Assembly: GCA_036946625.1 (NCBI GenBank) | Contig: JAQIIU010000003.1 | Location: forward strand, 1,065,961 to 1,129,960 | Direction of reading: 5' to 3' | DNA: 64,000 nucleotides | Source of the DNA: Methylorubrum populi | Lineage (GTDB): Bacteria; Pseudomonadota; Alphaproteobacteria; Rhizobiales; Beijerinckiaceae | In this document: one piece after another, positions 30,018 to 39,247 of the stretch | Layout of the letters: the number at the start of each line of letters is the position of its first letter | Numbering within the stretch: position 1 is the first letter of the stretch | Notes under the pieces: generated by a model | The model's input: only the letters and a program-made list of their open reading frames with translations | What the model was told of the DNA's origin: nothing | Database searches by the model: none | Program-made: the position numbers and the translations under genes

Positions 30018-30335
30018 ATGGCCCGCGGCGACAAGTCGAAATACACGGACAAGCAGATCCGCAAGGCGGAGCACATCGCCGAATCCTACGAATCCCCCGG
30101 CGTGCCCGAACGGGAAGCGGAATCCCGCGCCTGGGCCACCGTCAACAAGGACGACGGCGGCGGCAAGAAGCCCGGCGGCTCGGGCCGCGGCCATGCGAGC
30201 GACCATCCCGCCGCGCACAAGGGCGGCCGGACCGGCGGCACGGCCTCCGCCGCCCGCACCAAGGAGCAGCGCTCGGCCTCGGCCAGGAAGGCGGCCGAGA
30301 CGCGCAGGCGCAACGCGGCGAAGAAGGCGGGTTGA
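30018..30335 (+). CDS. small basic conserved protein (plasmid-stabilisation-like annotation)
   Basis: The 105-residue protein begins MARGDKSKYTDKQIRKAEHI, followed by ESYESPGVPEREAESRAWAT and a Lys/Gly/Ala-rich, probably disordered tail ending TRRRNAAKKAG. Proteins with this N-terminus are widespread in Rhizobiales and often labelled plasmid stabilisation protein, without good functional evidence. The composition suggests nucleic-acid binding. An in-frame ATG at 30000 is possible, but 30018 gives the conserved MARGDKSKY start. It lies 33 bases behind the LOV kinase and may be cotranscribed with it. Confidence 0.78.
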   Translation: MARGDKSKYTDKQIRKAEHIAESYESPGVPEREAESRAWATVNKDDGGGKKPGGSGRGHASDHPAAHKGGRTGGTASAARTKEQRSASARKAAETRRRNAAKKAG

Positions 30336-30339
30336 CGTT

Positions 30340-30450
30340 TCCCGCCCCTCCTCCTCTGCGGGAGAGGGGCCGGCTCGGGTCTGTCCGGAGACCGCGCATC
30401 CCCTCATCCGCCCCCTTCGGGAGCCACCCTCTCCCGCGGAGGGGAGAGGG
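30340..30450. repeat. palindromic repeat / bidirectional terminator region between convergent genes
   Basis: Two GC-rich palindromes fill the space between the small basic protein gene and icd. One is cccctcctcctctgcgggagagggg at about 30342-30366. The other is ccctctcc / ggagaggg at 30425-30448, followed by atctttcc. The preceding catcccctcatccgcccccttcggg is a motif of dispersed alphaproteobacterial repeats. Their position suits transcription termination from both sides. Confidence 0.55.
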
Positions 30451-30462
30451 ATCTTTCCAGCC

Positions 30463-31677
30463 TCACACGGCCATCGCCGTCTTCAGGTTCTCGTCGACCT
30501 TGTCGAGGAAGCCGTCGGTGGTGAGCCACTTCTGGTCCGGGCCGACGAGGAGGGCGAGGTCCTTCGTCATGTGGCCGGACTCGACCGTGTCGACGCAGAC
30601 CTTCTCCAGCGTCGCGGCGAACGTCGCCAGATCGGCGTTGTCGTCGAGCTTGGCCCGGTGCGACAGGCCGCGGGTCCAGGCGAAGATCGAGGCGATCGAG
30701 TTGGTGGAGGTCGCCTTGCCCTTCTGGTGCTCGCGGTAGTGGCGCGTCACCGTGCCGTGGGCGGCCTCGGCCTCGACGGTCTGGCCGTCCGGCGTCATCA
30801 GCACCGAGGTCATCAGGCCGAGCGAGCCGAAGCCCTGCGCGGCCGTATCCGACTGCACGTCGCCGTCGTAGTTCTTGCAGGCCCAGACGTAGCCGCCCGA
30901 CCACTTGAGGCAGGAGGCCACCATGTCGTCGATCAGGCGGTGCTCGTAGACGAGGCCGAGCGACTGGAACTTCGACTTGAACTCCTCGTCATAGACCTTC
31001 TGGAACAGATCCTTGAAGCGCCCGTCATAGACCTTGAGGATGGTGTTCTTGGTCGAGAGGTAGACCGGGTACTTGCGCGCGAGGCCGTAGTTGAACGAGG
31101 CCCGGGCGAAATCGATGATCGACTGGTCGAGGTTGTACATCGACATCGCGACACCGGCGTCCGGGAACTTGAACACCTCCTTCTCGATGACGGTGCCGTC
31201 TTCGCCCTCGAACTTGATGGTCAGGCGGCCCTTGCCCGGCACCTTGAAGTCGGTGGCGCGGTACTGGTCGCCGTAGGCGTGGCGGCCGATCACGAAGGGC
31301 TGGGTCCAGCCGGGCACGAGGCGCGGCACGTTCGAGCAGATGATCGGCTCGCGGAAGATGACGCCGCCGAGGATGTTGCGGATGGTGCCGTTGGGCGAGC
31401 GCCACATCTCCTTGAGCTTGAACTCTTCGACGCGGGCCTCGTCCGGCGTGATGGTGGCGCATTTCACGCCGACGCCGTGGCGCTTGATCGCCTCGGCCGC
31501 ATCGACCGTCACTTGGTCGTTCGTCGCGTCGCGGTGCTCGACGCCGAGGTCGTAATAGTCGAGGTCGAGATCGAGGTAGGGGTGGATGAGCTTGTTCTTG
31601 ATCTCCGCCCAGATGATCCGGGTCATCTCGTCGCCGTCGAGCTCGACGACCGGATTGGCCACCTTGATCTTCGCCAT
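30463..31677 (-). CDS. icd: NADP-dependent isocitrate dehydrogenase
   Basis: The 404-residue protein begins [20 protein letters not shown] and follows the eukaryote-like (type II) NADP-IDH family throughout. Examples are [36 protein letters not shown] with the substrate-binding arginines and serine region, and [20 protein letters not shown] for cofactor binding. It converts isocitrate to 2-oxoglutarate in the TCA cycle. An upstream in-frame ATG at 31731 would add 18 residues of low conservation. Confidence 0.97.
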   Translation of the reverse strand: MAKIKVANPVVELDGDEMTRIIWAEIKNKLIHPYLDLDLDYYDLGVEHRDATNDQVTVDAAEAIKRHGVGVKCATITPDEARVEEFKLKEMWRSPNGTIRNILGGVIFREPIICSNVPRLVPGWTQPFVIGRHAYGDQYRATDFKVPGKGRLTIKFEGEDGTVIEKEVFKFPDAGVAMSMYNLDQSIIDFARASFNYGLARKYPVYLSTKNTILKVYDGRFKDLFQKVYDEEFKSKFQSLGLVYEHRLIDDMVASCLKWSGGYVWACKNYDGDVQSDTAAQGFGSLGLMTSVLMTPDGQTVEAEAAHGTVTRHYREHQKGKATSTNSIASIFAWTRGLSHRAKLDDNADLATFAATLEKVCVDTVESGHMTKDLALLVGPDQKWLTTDGFLDKVDENLKTAMAV

Positions 31678-31822
31678 GTCGGTCCCTCGCTTGTCCGGTG
31701 CCGCGCGGCCGGCCGGCTGCCCCCCGCGCATCTCTCCGGAACCTTGGTCGCCGCCCCTATAACGCAGCGCAGCAACGCGACAAAGCCGGGGCCGGACGGC
31801 CCGTTTCGGATGCGCGATTCTG

Positions 31823-32341
31823 TTACCGCCCGCTCGACGGCCCTCTGCGCGGCGGCAGGCGGCGAAGGCGAATCCCGAGCCAGACCAGGATCGCCAGGGC
31901 GATCAGGTTGAGCGCGAGCGTGAAATCCTCCCGCGGCGCGAGGGTGAGGGCGTAGCCGCCCTTGCGCGCGGCGTCGAACTGCCAGCCCACCAGCACGCCG
32001 CCCTCCGCGGGGACGCGCAGGAACGCCTCGGCCAGAAGCCAGCCGCTCGCCGAGACGCGGACGGTCAGGCTCGCGCTCACGAACCAGATCACCTGCGCGA
32101 GCTGCACCGGCACGGAGAGGGTGTAGCCCAGGCGCCGGTCCTGCCAGAGCGCCACGCCCGCGACCACGCTCGCCGCGAGCACCAGACCGATGAACAGGAC
32201 GCCGGGCAGCAGCGTGAGCGGCAGCGCGGGGGCCGTCCGCATCAGGTCTTGCAGGAAGGCCCAGAGGCCCACGAGGCCGCCCTGGATCTCGATCAGCGCC
32301 ACGAGGGTGCGCAGGCCGTCGCCTTTCACGGATTCCGTCAT
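31823..32341 (-). CDS. integral membrane protein of unknown function
   Basis: The 172-residue protein has four to five predicted transmembrane helices, including [20 protein letters not shown] near residues 42-61 and [20 protein letters not shown] near the C-terminus. The remainder is polar with no recognisable catalytic motif. It ends with an Arg/Pro-rich tail. It is divergent from the fae-like gene, with a 174-base spacer that could hold promoters for both. I do not recognise the family. Confidence 0.75.
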   Translation of the reverse strand: MTESVKGDGLRTLVALIEIQGGLVGLWAFLQDLMRTAPALPLTLLPGVLFIGLVLAASVVAGVALWQDRRLGYTLSVPVQLAQVIWFVSASLTVRVSASGWLLAEAFLRVPAEGGVLVGWQFDAARKGGYALTLAPREDFTLALNLIALAILVWLGIRLRRLPPRRGPSSGR

Positions 32342-32515
32342 GGGCGGCGGGCATAGACGAGGCGGCGCGGCCCGGCCACCCTGATCCCCGGCTCTTCGAC
32401 CGAAGCGAATGTCGGTCCCGCGACGGCGCGCAGGTCGGCGCGGCGCGATCCGGCCTGGACAAACGCGGCCGGCACTGCGACCACCCGCGCATCAACGAGC
32501 CAGGAAGGAGACACC

Positions 32516-33064
32516 ATGAGCGACCGCATCGTCCTGCGCGCCGGCGAGGCCCTCGTCGCGGGCGGCCCGCCCAACACCGCCTCCGAGCCGGAGGTCATCA
32601 TCGGCGAGCTCGACGGCCCGGTCGGCACCGCGCTCGCCACGCTCACCGGCGATCAGGTCGTCGGCCACAGCCGCGTCTTCGCGCTGCTCAACACCGACAT
32701 CATGGTCCGCCCGGTGACGCTGTGCGTCTCCAAGGTGAGCGTGACCGAGAACAAGTACACCTCGATCCTGATGGGTACGGTGCAGTACGCCATCGCCAAC
32801 GGCGTGCTCGACGCGGTGCGGGCCGGCTACATCCCGCGGGAGAAGGCCAACGATCTCGGCATCATCTGCTCGGTCTGGCTCAGCCCCGGCGTGATCCAGG
32901 CCGAGAGCGTCGACCACAAGGCGCTGTTCGAGATCCAGCGCAAGGGCATGACCGAAGCGATCCGCAAGGCCATGACCCACGAGCCCTCGATCGACTGGCT
33001 GCTCGAGAACCAGGACAAGATCACCCACAAATACTACCAGATGGGCCTCGACGGTAAGATCTGA
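32516..33064 (+). CDS. formaldehyde-activating enzyme (Fae) paralogue, catalytic His apparently replaced
   Basis: The 182-residue protein follows the Fae fold: RAGEALVAGG near the N-terminus, then EVIIGELDGPVGTALATL, VRPVTLCVSKVSV, MGTVQYAIANGVLDAV and the C-terminal LFEIQRKGMTEAIRKAM. True Fae condenses formaldehyde with tetrahydromethanopterin using a conserved histidine in a segment like AHIDLIIGP. In a by-eye alignment this protein reads SEPEVIIGE, placing Glu24 where the histidine should be. It is therefore probably a Fae2/Fae3-type paralogue with a different or regulatory role. The ATG has GGAGAC nearby upstream. It is monocistronic or coupled to trmJ. Confidence 0.86.
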   Translation: MSDRIVLRAGEALVAGGPPNTASEPEVIIGELDGPVGTALATLTGDQVVGHSRVFALLNTDIMVRPVTLCVSKVSVTENKYTSILMGTVQYAIANGVLDAVRAGYIPREKANDLGIICSVWLSPGVIQAESVDHKALFEIQRKGMTEAIRKAMTHEPSIDWLLENQDKITHKYYQMGLDGKI

Positions 33065-33079
33065 GTTTTTTGGGGGTCC

Positions 33080-33104
33080 GCGCCGCCGGCTTTGCCGGCG
33101 GCGC
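33080..33104. repeat. perfect 11-bp hairpin between the fae-like gene and trmJ
   Basis: The arms gcgccgccggc (33080-33090) and gccggcggcgc (33094-33104) pair perfectly across a ttt loop. A T-run lies before rather than after it, so it is not a standard terminator for the fae-like gene. It ends 16 bases before the trmJ ATG and could affect trmJ translation or stabilise the upstream mRNA. Confidence 0.6.
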
Positions 33105-33120
33105 GCTCCGATGCGTTCGA

Positions 33121-33867
33121 ATGTCGGGAAAGATGAACACCCCCGTCGTCATCCTGGTCGAGCCGCAACTCGCCGAGAACATCGGCATGGCCGCCCGCGC
33201 CATGGCGAATTTCGGCCTGTCCGAGCTTCGCCTCGTGGCCCCGAAGAACGGCTGGCCGAAGAAGGGCGTGCGGGAGGCGGCCTCCGGCGCGACGCACGTG
33301 CTCGACGGGGCAAAGGTCTACGCCACCCTGCCGGAGGCGATCGCCGACCTGCACCACCTGCTCGCCACCACCGCCCGCGAGCGCGGGCAGATGAAGCGGG
33401 TGTTCGCTCCCGAGGAGGCGATGACGGCCACCGCCGGGCGGATCGGGCGCGGCGAGCGGGTCGGGCTGATGTTCGGGCGCGAGCGGGTCGGACTCAGCAA
33501 CGACGAGGTGTCGCTCGCCGACGCCATCGTCACCTTCCCGGTCACGGAAGAATTTCCCTCGCTCAACCTCGCCCAGGCCGTGCTGCTGATGGGCTACGAG
33601 TGGCGCCGCGCCGCCGGGCTCGCGACCTTGCCCTTCTCCGGCGAACTGCTCTCGCCGCCGGCCACCCGCGCGGCGCTGCTGGCGCTGTTCGCGAGCCTGG
33701 AGGCGACGCTGGCGCAAGCCGGCTTCTACCCGCCGGAGAAGCAGGAGATCATCGCCCGCAACATGCGCGACATGCTCCACCGCATGGCGATGACCGAGCA
33801 GGACGTGCGCACGTTTCGCGGCGCGTTGCGGGCGCTCGACCGGCGCGCGAAGACGGACGAGCCGTAA
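33121..33867 (+). CDS. trmJ: tRNA (cytidine/uridine-2'-O-)-methyltransferase TrmJ
   Basis: The 248-residue protein is a SPOUT methyltransferase. It has the three motifs VEPQLAENIGMAARAMANFG, GLMFGRERVGLSNDEVSLAD and FPSLNLAQAVLLMGYEW, plus a helical C-terminal extension, as in TrmJ, which methylates position 32 of several tRNAs. The ATG at 33121 opens directly before MNTPVVILVE; the frame is open 51 bases further upstream through the hairpin but without similarity. TrmL-type activity is less likely given the C-terminal extension. Confidence 0.9.
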   Translation: MSGKMNTPVVILVEPQLAENIGMAARAMANFGLSELRLVAPKNGWPKKGVREAASGATHVLDGAKVYATLPEAIADLHHLLATTARERGQMKRVFAPEEAMTATAGRIGRGERVGLMFGRERVGLSNDEVSLADAIVTFPVTEEFPSLNLAQAVLLMGYEWRRAAGLATLPFSGELLSPPATRAALLALFASLEATLAQAGFYPPEKQEIIARNMRDMLHRMAMTEQDVRTFRGALRALDRRAKTDEP

Positions 33868-34068
33868 GGCCGACGGCTTCTCGCCTTGCGTCCCGCCGTC
33901 ATCGCGGCGCCAGGCCGACGCAGCCCTGGGTCCAGTCCATCAGCCGGCGCAGGCGCGCCCGATTCAGGAGAAGCCGTTCATCAGCCCGTGGAATCCGATG
34001 TCGCCGCCGCCTCGTCGGCGGAGGCGGGCACCGACGAGGGTGAGGCGCCCGCGCCGCGTCATGGAACG

Positions 34069-35364
34069 TCAGCCGATCCGGGCCAGCGCCTGCTCGATAT
34101 CGGCGATCAGATCCTCGGGATCCTCCAGGCCGATCGAGAGGCGCACCGTCTCGGGACCGACGCAGGCGGCCGCGCGCTCCTCGGGGCGGAGCTGCCGGTG
34201 CGTGGTGGTCGCGGGGTGGATCGCCAGCGACTTGATCTCGCCGATGTTCACGAGGTGCGAGATCAGCTCCAGGTTCGCGATGAACCGAAGGGCTGCCGGT
34301 TCGCCGCCCTTCAAGGCGAAGGTGAAGATCGAGCCCGGCCCCTGCGGCACGTAGCGGTTGGCGAGCGCCTCGCCGGGCTGGCCGGGCAGGGCCGGATAGC
34401 TCACCCATTCGACCGCGGGATGGTCCTTGAGGAAGGCGGCGACCGCCCTCGCGTTCGAGCAGTGGCGCTCCATCCGCAGCGGCAGGGTCTCGATGCCGGT
34501 CAGCGTCAGGAAGGCGTTCATCGGCGACAGGCCGGGGCCGAGGTCGCGCAGGCCGAACAGGCGGCAGGCCACGGCGAAGCCGATCTCGGGAAAGCGCTCG
34601 CTGACGATCAGGTCGTCATAGTCCGGCCAGGGGTCGTTGATGAGGTTGTAGCGCGAGCCATGGGCCCGCCAGTCGAAGGTGCCGGCATCGCAGATCATGC
34701 CGCCGATCACCTGCCCCGAACCGCCCAGGAATTTCGAGGTGGAGTGGACGACGATGTCGGCGCCGTACGCGATCGGGCGGATCAGGGCGGGGGAGGCCAG
34801 GGTGTTGTCGATCACGAGCGGCAGCCCGTGGCGCTTCGCGACCGCGGAGATGCCCTCGATGTCCATGACCGTGGCGCAGGGATTGACGATCGACTCGCAG
34901 ATGATCGCCTTGGTCTGCGGCGTGATCGCCGCCTCGAAGGCCTCCGGCGTCAGGTCGGCGGCGAATTGCGGCGTCAGGTCGTAGCGGCCTTCGAGGCGGC
35001 GCATCAGGCCGAGCGAGCCGCCGAACAGTCGTGGCGAGGCGACGTAGGCGTCGCCCGTCCGCATCAGCGTCATCATCACGAGCAGCACCGCCGACTGCCC
35101 GGAGGAGACGGCCACCGCCGCCTTGGCGCCCTCCAGCGCGGCGATCCGGCGCTCCAGCGCGGCGACCGTCGGGTTCGAGCCGCGCGAGTAGGAGAAGCCG
35201 GTCTTTCGCATCGCGAAGATGTCGGCCGCCTGCTCGGTGGAATCGAAGACGAAGCCGTTGGTGAAATAGATCGGCTGCGCCCGCGCGCCGGTGGCGGGAT
35301 CGGGTGCGGCGCCCGCATGGACCGCCTGCGTGGCGAGGCGATGGGTTTTTGGCTCGGCGGTCAT
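34069..35364 (-). CDS. metY: O-acetylhomoserine aminocarboxypropyltransferase (sulfhydrylase) family PLP enzyme
   Basis: The 431-residue protein is a Cys/Met-metabolism PLP enzyme. The N-terminal TQAVHAGAAPDPATGARAQP is typical of MetY. YSRGSNPTVAALERRIAALE, VIDNTLASPALIRPIAYGAD and the PLP lysine in VVHSTSKFLGGSG are also present. At 431 residues it fits O-acetylhomoserine sulfhydrylase rather than the shorter cystathionine gamma-synthases. It makes homocysteine (or methionine from methanethiol) directly. It is convergent with trmJ across 201 bases in which I see no gene. Confidence 0.92.
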   Translation of the reverse strand: MTAEPKTHRLATQAVHAGAAPDPATGARAQPIYFTNGFVFDSTEQAADIFAMRKTGFSYSRGSNPTVAALERRIAALEGAKAAVAVSSGQSAVLLVMMTLMRTGDAYVASPRLFGGSLGLMRRLEGRYDLTPQFAADLTPEAFEAAITPQTKAIICESIVNPCATVMDIEGISAVAKRHGLPLVIDNTLASPALIRPIAYGADIVVHSTSKFLGGSGQVIGGMICDAGTFDWRAHGSRYNLINDPWPDYDDLIVSERFPEIGFAVACRLFGLRDLGPGLSPMNAFLTLTGIETLPLRMERHCSNARAVAAFLKDHPAVEWVSYPALPGQPGEALANRYVPQGPGSIFTFALKGGEPAALRFIANLELISHLVNIGEIKSLAIHPATTTHRQLRPEERAAACVGPETVRLSIGLEDPEDLIADIEQALARIG

Positions 35365-35509
35365 GGCGGGACCCGGACTGATCGGTCTGAACTCGCGCGT
35401 CGCTTGAGGGCGCGTCCTGCACCGCCTTCTGCCGCGAAACGCGCCGCGGCGAAACCCGCGATCCGCCGCTTCGAGGCGCGGCAGCGATGCGTGCGGCGGC
35501 GTCGAAGCC

Positions 35510-35896
35510 TCAGGCCGCGCGCTTGAGGCACGCCTTGAGGGTGCGCACCAGCAAGGTCGGCGCGTAGGGCTTGGGGATGAAGCGGGCGCCCTCCGGCATG
35601 TCGCCGGGGCCCGGCGTGCCCATGCCCGACACGATCAGCACCGGGATTTCCGGCCAGCGGTGGGCGACGAGGCGGGCCAGGGCGAACCCGTCCATCGAGC
35701 CCATCGGCATGTCGACGTCGGTCATCAGGATGCCGACATCGGGCCGGCCCTCCAGCACGTCGAGGGCCTTGTCGGCATGGGGGGCTTCGAGGACGTCGAA
35801 CCCGGCTTCCGCCAGCGTATCGGAGGCCTCCATCAGCAGCAGACCGTCATCTTCGACGAGGAGGACGACGGGCGTCTCTGAGGGGTTCTCTGTCAT
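35510..35896 (-). CDS. single-domain response regulator (receiver only)
   Basis: The 128-residue protein is one receiver domain. The acidic pair lies in VVLLVEDDGLLLMEAS, the phosphoacceptor Asp in GILMTDVDMPMGSMDG, the Ser switch in VLIVSGMGTPG and the conserved Lys in ARFIPKPYAPTLL. There is no output domain. Such proteins act as phosphate sinks or shuttles. It could accept phosphate from a hybrid kinase such as the LOV kinase at 28.4 kb, but there is no linkage evidence beyond distance. Confidence 0.92.
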   Translation of the reverse strand: MTENPSETPVVLLVEDDGLLLMEASDTLAEAGFDVLEAPHADKALDVLEGRPDVGILMTDVDMPMGSMDGFALARLVAHRWPEIPVLIVSGMGTPGPGDMPEGARFIPKPYAPTLLVRTLKACLKRAA

Positions 35897-36008
35897 GAAG
35901 CTGCAAACGATCTCGGGCCGACGCTGGTTGCGGCCTAATTCGCACCTGCAACGAGGTCAAGGAAGTGCCGGCCGTTAATTGTGCGCGGCGGCAAGAAACG
36001 GCTTGACG

Positions 36009-37406
36009 TCAGGCGCTCACCCGCGCAGGCGCCGAACGGACCGGCAGCCCGGCCAAGGCCTCCGGCCGCGGGCCGCCGGTCGCCCAATCGAGCAGCTCGA
36101 CCGTGTGCAGGATCGGGATGTCGGTGCCCTTCCCGATCTGGGTGGCGCAGCCGATGTTGCCGGTGGCGATCAGGTCCGGCCGGAGCCGCTCGACATTCGC
36201 CACCTTGCGGTCGCGCAGGCGGGCGGCGATCTCCGGCTGGAGGATGTTGTAGGTGCCGGCCGAGCCGCAGCAGATGTGCCCCTCCGGCACGTCCTTCACC
36301 GTGAAGCCCGCCTTCTTCAGCAGGGTCTTCGGCTCGGTGCGGATCGCCTGCCCGTGCTGCATCGAGCAGGCGGAGTGGTAGGCGACGACGAGGTCGGTGT
36401 CCTCCACCGGCGGCAGCAGGCCGATCTCGGCCATGTACTCGGTCACGTCCCGGGCTATGGCCGACACCCGCGCCGCCTTCGCGGCGTAGGCCGGGTCGTC
36501 GCGGAACATGAAGCCGTAATCCTTGATCGTCGTGCCGCAGCCCGAGGCGGTGACGACGATGGCGTCGAGGCCCGGCCCGTCCATCTCGGCGATCCAGGCG
36601 TCGATGGTGCGCCGGGCGTGGCCGTGGGCGGAGTCCGCCTTGCCCATGTGGTGGGTGAGCGCCCCGCAGCAGCCCTCGCCCTTGGGCTGGACCACCTCGA
36701 CCCCGTGGCGGTTGAGCAGGCGGATCGCCGCCTCGTTGAAGTCCGGCCGCAGCACGCTCTGGGCGCAGCCGCGCAGCAGCGCGACCCGGCCGCGGCTCTT
36801 GGCCGGGCCCTTGTCCTCGCCGGTCTGGAACAGGTCGCTGATCTCCTGCGCCGCGGTGTCGGCGGGGAAGGTGCCGGGCCGGTCGGTCGGGTTGCGGTTC
36901 GGCAACTGCGCGGGGGCGAGGTCGAGCATCGCCGCGAGCCGGTTGCCGACCCGCGGCAGCCGGGCGACGAGCGGGCGCAGCGGCGCGCCGACCTTGGCCG
37001 CGAGCAGGGCCAGCCGGAACCGGTTCGGGTAGGGCAGGACAAGGGCGAGCACCGCCCGCAAGAGCCGGTCGGAGAGCGGGCGCCGGTAGGTCTTCTCGAT
37101 ATGGGTGCGGGCGTGGTCGACGAGGTGCATGTAATGCACTCCCGACGGGCAGGTCGTCATGCAGGAGAGGCAGGAGAGGCAGCGGTCGACATGCTTGACC
37201 ACCTCGCGGCTCGCCGCCTTGCCGCCCTCCAGCATGTCCTTGATCAGGTAGATGCGTCCGCGCGGTGAATCGAGTTCGTCGCCGAGCAGGAGGTAGGTCG
37301 GGCAGGTCGCGGTGCAGAACCCGCAATGCACGCAGGTGCGCAGGATCTTTTCCGAGGCCGCCATGGCGGGGTCGGCGAGCTGCGCGGGAGCGAAATTGGT
37401 CTGCAC
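36009..37406 (-). CDS. glcF: glycolate oxidase iron-sulfur subunit GlcF
   Basis: The 465-residue protein has two 4Fe-4S ferredoxin-type motifs near the N-terminus (RTCVHCGFCTATCPTYLLLG and RCLSCLSCMTTCPSGVHYMH). Two CCG domains follow, with GEGCCGALTHHMGK and GHICCGSAGTYNILQPEIA. GlcF carries electrons from the GlcD/GlcE flavoprotein, which oxidises glycolate to glyoxylate, a link to the serine/glyoxylate metabolism of methylotrophs. A GTG at 37406 is chosen with GAGG about 10 bases upstream; the longer frame to 37487 has no family similarity. glcD and glcE do not adjoin it within the window. Confidence 0.9.
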   Translation of the reverse strand: MQTNFAPAQLADPAMAASEKILRTCVHCGFCTATCPTYLLLGDELDSPRGRIYLIKDMLEGGKAASREVVKHVDRCLSCLSCMTTCPSGVHYMHLVDHARTHIEKTYRRPLSDRLLRAVLALVLPYPNRFRLALLAAKVGAPLRPLVARLPRVGNRLAAMLDLAPAQLPNRNPTDRPGTFPADTAAQEISDLFQTGEDKGPAKSRGRVALLRGCAQSVLRPDFNEAAIRLLNRHGVEVVQPKGEGCCGALTHHMGKADSAHGHARRTIDAWIAEMDGPGLDAIVVTASGCGTTIKDYGFMFRDDPAYAAKAARVSAIARDVTEYMAEIGLLPPVEDTDLVVAYHSACSMQHGQAIRTEPKTLLKKAGFTVKDVPEGHICCGSAGTYNILQPEIAARLRDRKVANVERLRPDLIATGNIGCATQIGKGTDIPILHTVELLDWATGGPRPEALAGLPVRSAPARVSA

Positions 37407-37533
37407 GACACGCCTCGACGCGTTTTCTTGCTTGTTCGATTTTCTTAGAACCGTTCGCGCGGGCAGGGCAATCGGGAACGATTCCAAGCTGTTGTTTTGT
37501 CGCGCCGCGGACCGCCGGGAGAGGGCGCTGCCC

Positions 37534-37890
37534 TCAGCGCCCCCGCGACACGGTCAGGACGCGGGCGATCAGCCAGATCGGCACCACCACCGCCGCACCC
37601 GCGAGGATCCAGCGGCCGAAATCGTGGAAGGTGTCGAGCCCGAGGTCGATCAGCGAGCGGCCGAGATCGTAGAGCTGCCGGAACAGCAGGCCCGGCGTCA
37701 GGCCGAACATCGCCATCACCGCGCCGACCAGCACGGACAGGAACAGTAGCTTCACGAACACCGCGGCGGGCGAGCCGCCGAGGAAGCGGTCGAGGCCGGA
37801 ACGACGGCGCGGCCCGCCGTCGCGCGGATCGGCCGGGTCGACGCCGTGGTCGGGCGGAGCGCGGCGCCGCGCGTCGTGATCGCCGATCAT
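37534..37890 (-). CDS. small inner membrane protein (DUF6460-like)
   Basis: The 118-residue protein has a charged N-terminal third and two transmembrane segments (about residues 44-66, VFVKLLFLSVLVGAVMAMFG, and 94-110, WILAGAAVVVPIWLIARVL). Between them lies a conserved-looking loop, LYDLGRSLIDLGLDTFHDFG. Small proteins of this layout, with an integrated DUF6460-like segment, are common in Rhizobiales; the function is unknown. It is divergent from the hydrolase gene. Confidence 0.75.
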   Translation of the reverse strand: MIGDHDARRRAPPDHGVDPADPRDGGPRRRSGLDRFLGGSPAAVFVKLLFLSVLVGAVMAMFGLTPGLLFRQLYDLGRSLIDLGLDTFHDFGRWILAGAAVVVPIWLIARVLTVSRGR

Positions 37891-38107
37891 TCGGTCGGTG
37901 TCCTCGCCTGTTCCTCGACGCGCCGTGGCCGCCCCGCCACGGCGTTGCCTGCCGGCCACACTCATGCGAAACCGCCTGCACGCGGCGGCATTCGGCCCGT
38001 TCGGGGTCGCAGCCAGATGGCATCCCCGCACGTTCCACTCAAGATGGCGGGCCGCATCGAACCGCGCCCCGCGTGCCGCTCCCACACCCCGCGACCTGAG
38101 AAGGGCC

Positions 38108-39058
38108 ATGATCGACCACGCTCTGTTCGACCCGGCGACCATCGATGCCGAGACGAAGGCGCTCAATGCCGAGATCGTGGCCGCGCACGCCGCGCAAGCC
38201 GATCCCTGGTCGCTGCCGATCGAGCAGGTGCGGGCCCGCCGCCGCGCCGGCACGCAGGCCTCGCCGGCCATGCCGCGCAGCCCGCGCGCCGAGACCCTGA
38301 CCATCGAGGGGCCGGGCGGGCCGCTGCCCCTGCGGGTGATCCGGCCCCAGGGCAAGGCGCGGGGCGCCTACCTGCACATCCACCGCGGCGGCTGGGTCTG
38401 GGGCGCGGCCGACGAGCAGGACCCGTGGCTGGAGCGCATCGCCGATGCCTGCGGCTTCGTCTGCCTCTCGGTGGAGTACCGGCTGGCGCCGGAGCATCCC
38501 TATCCGGCCGCCCTCGAAGATTGCGAGGCCGCCGCGCTCTGGCTCGCCGGACCCGGCAAGGCGGAGCTCGGGGTGCACGCCCTGACCATCGGCGGCGAAT
38601 CCGTCGGCGCCCATCTCGCGGTGATGACGCTTTTGCGCCTGCGCGACCGGCACGGCCTGCCCCGGGCCTTCCGCGGCGCCAATCTCAACGCCGGCTTCTA
38701 CGATCTCGGCCTGACCCCGAGCGTGCGGCTCTGGGGCGAGGAACGGCTCGTCATCAACACCACCGACCTCAGGCGCTTCGCCGACGGCTACGTGCGCGAA
38801 GGCATCGACCGGCGCCGCCCCGACGTCTCGCCGCTCTACGCCGACCTGCGCGGCCTGCCGCCCGCCCTGTTCACCGTCGGCACCGCCGACCCGCTGTTGG
38901 ACGACACGCTCTACATGTCGGCCCGGTGGGCGGCGGCCGACAACGGCGGCCACACCGCGGTCTATGCCGGCGGCTGCCACATCTTCGTGCGCTATCCCGG
39001 CGCGCTGACGGAGCAGGCCCTGGAGCTGATCGACCGCTTCCTGATGGCGCTGGCGTGA
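38108..39058 (+). CDS. alpha/beta hydrolase of the hormone-sensitive-lipase family
   Basis: The 316-residue protein has the HSL-type oxyanion motif LHIHRGGWVWG (HRGGW instead of the common HGGG) and the nucleophile elbow IGGESVGAHLAV. The acid/base residues are probably in VGTADPLLDDT and GGCHIF near the C-terminus. VEYRLAPEHPYPAALED is also typical. It is likely a carboxylesterase on a small ester. I chose the ATG at 38108 after gaagggcc; upstream in-frame starts would add a 70-residue Arg/Pro-rich stretch. Confidence 0.88.
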   Translation: MIDHALFDPATIDAETKALNAEIVAAHAAQADPWSLPIEQVRARRRAGTQASPAMPRSPRAETLTIEGPGGPLPLRVIRPQGKARGAYLHIHRGGWVWGAADEQDPWLERIADACGFVCLSVEYRLAPEHPYPAALEDCEAAALWLAGPGKAELGVHALTIGGESVGAHLAVMTLLRLRDRHGLPRAFRGANLNAGFYDLGLTPSVRLWGEERLVINTTDLRRFADGYVREGIDRRRPDVSPLYADLRGLPPALFTVGTADPLLDDTLYMSARWAAADNGGHTAVYAGGCHIFVRYPGALTEQALELIDRFLMALA

Positions 39059-39132
39059 CGCGGTGACGCTTGCGGGATCGAAGCCCCACCCGAGAGGCTG
39101 TCCGACCCAGGAATCCCATCCACTATCCACTC

Positions 39133-39239
39133 CCTCATCCCGAGGTGCGAAGCGAAGCGGGGCCTCGAAGGATCTTCCAGCCGGCCGCGTGCTTCCTGGA
39201 CGACCCTTCGAGGCCGCTTCGCGGCACCTCAGGGTGAGG
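39133..39239. repeat. long palindromic repeat, cctcatcc...gaggtgcg family
   Basis: The outer arms read cctcatcccgaggtgcgaag and, at the far end, the near-complement cttcgcggcacctcagggtgagg. The inner arms (gcctcgaagg / ccttcgaggc) are also complementary. Repeats with these arms are common in the genomes of several Alphaproteobacteria. Only this copy is seen here. Confidence 0.75.
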
Positions 39240-39247
39240 CACTGGGT

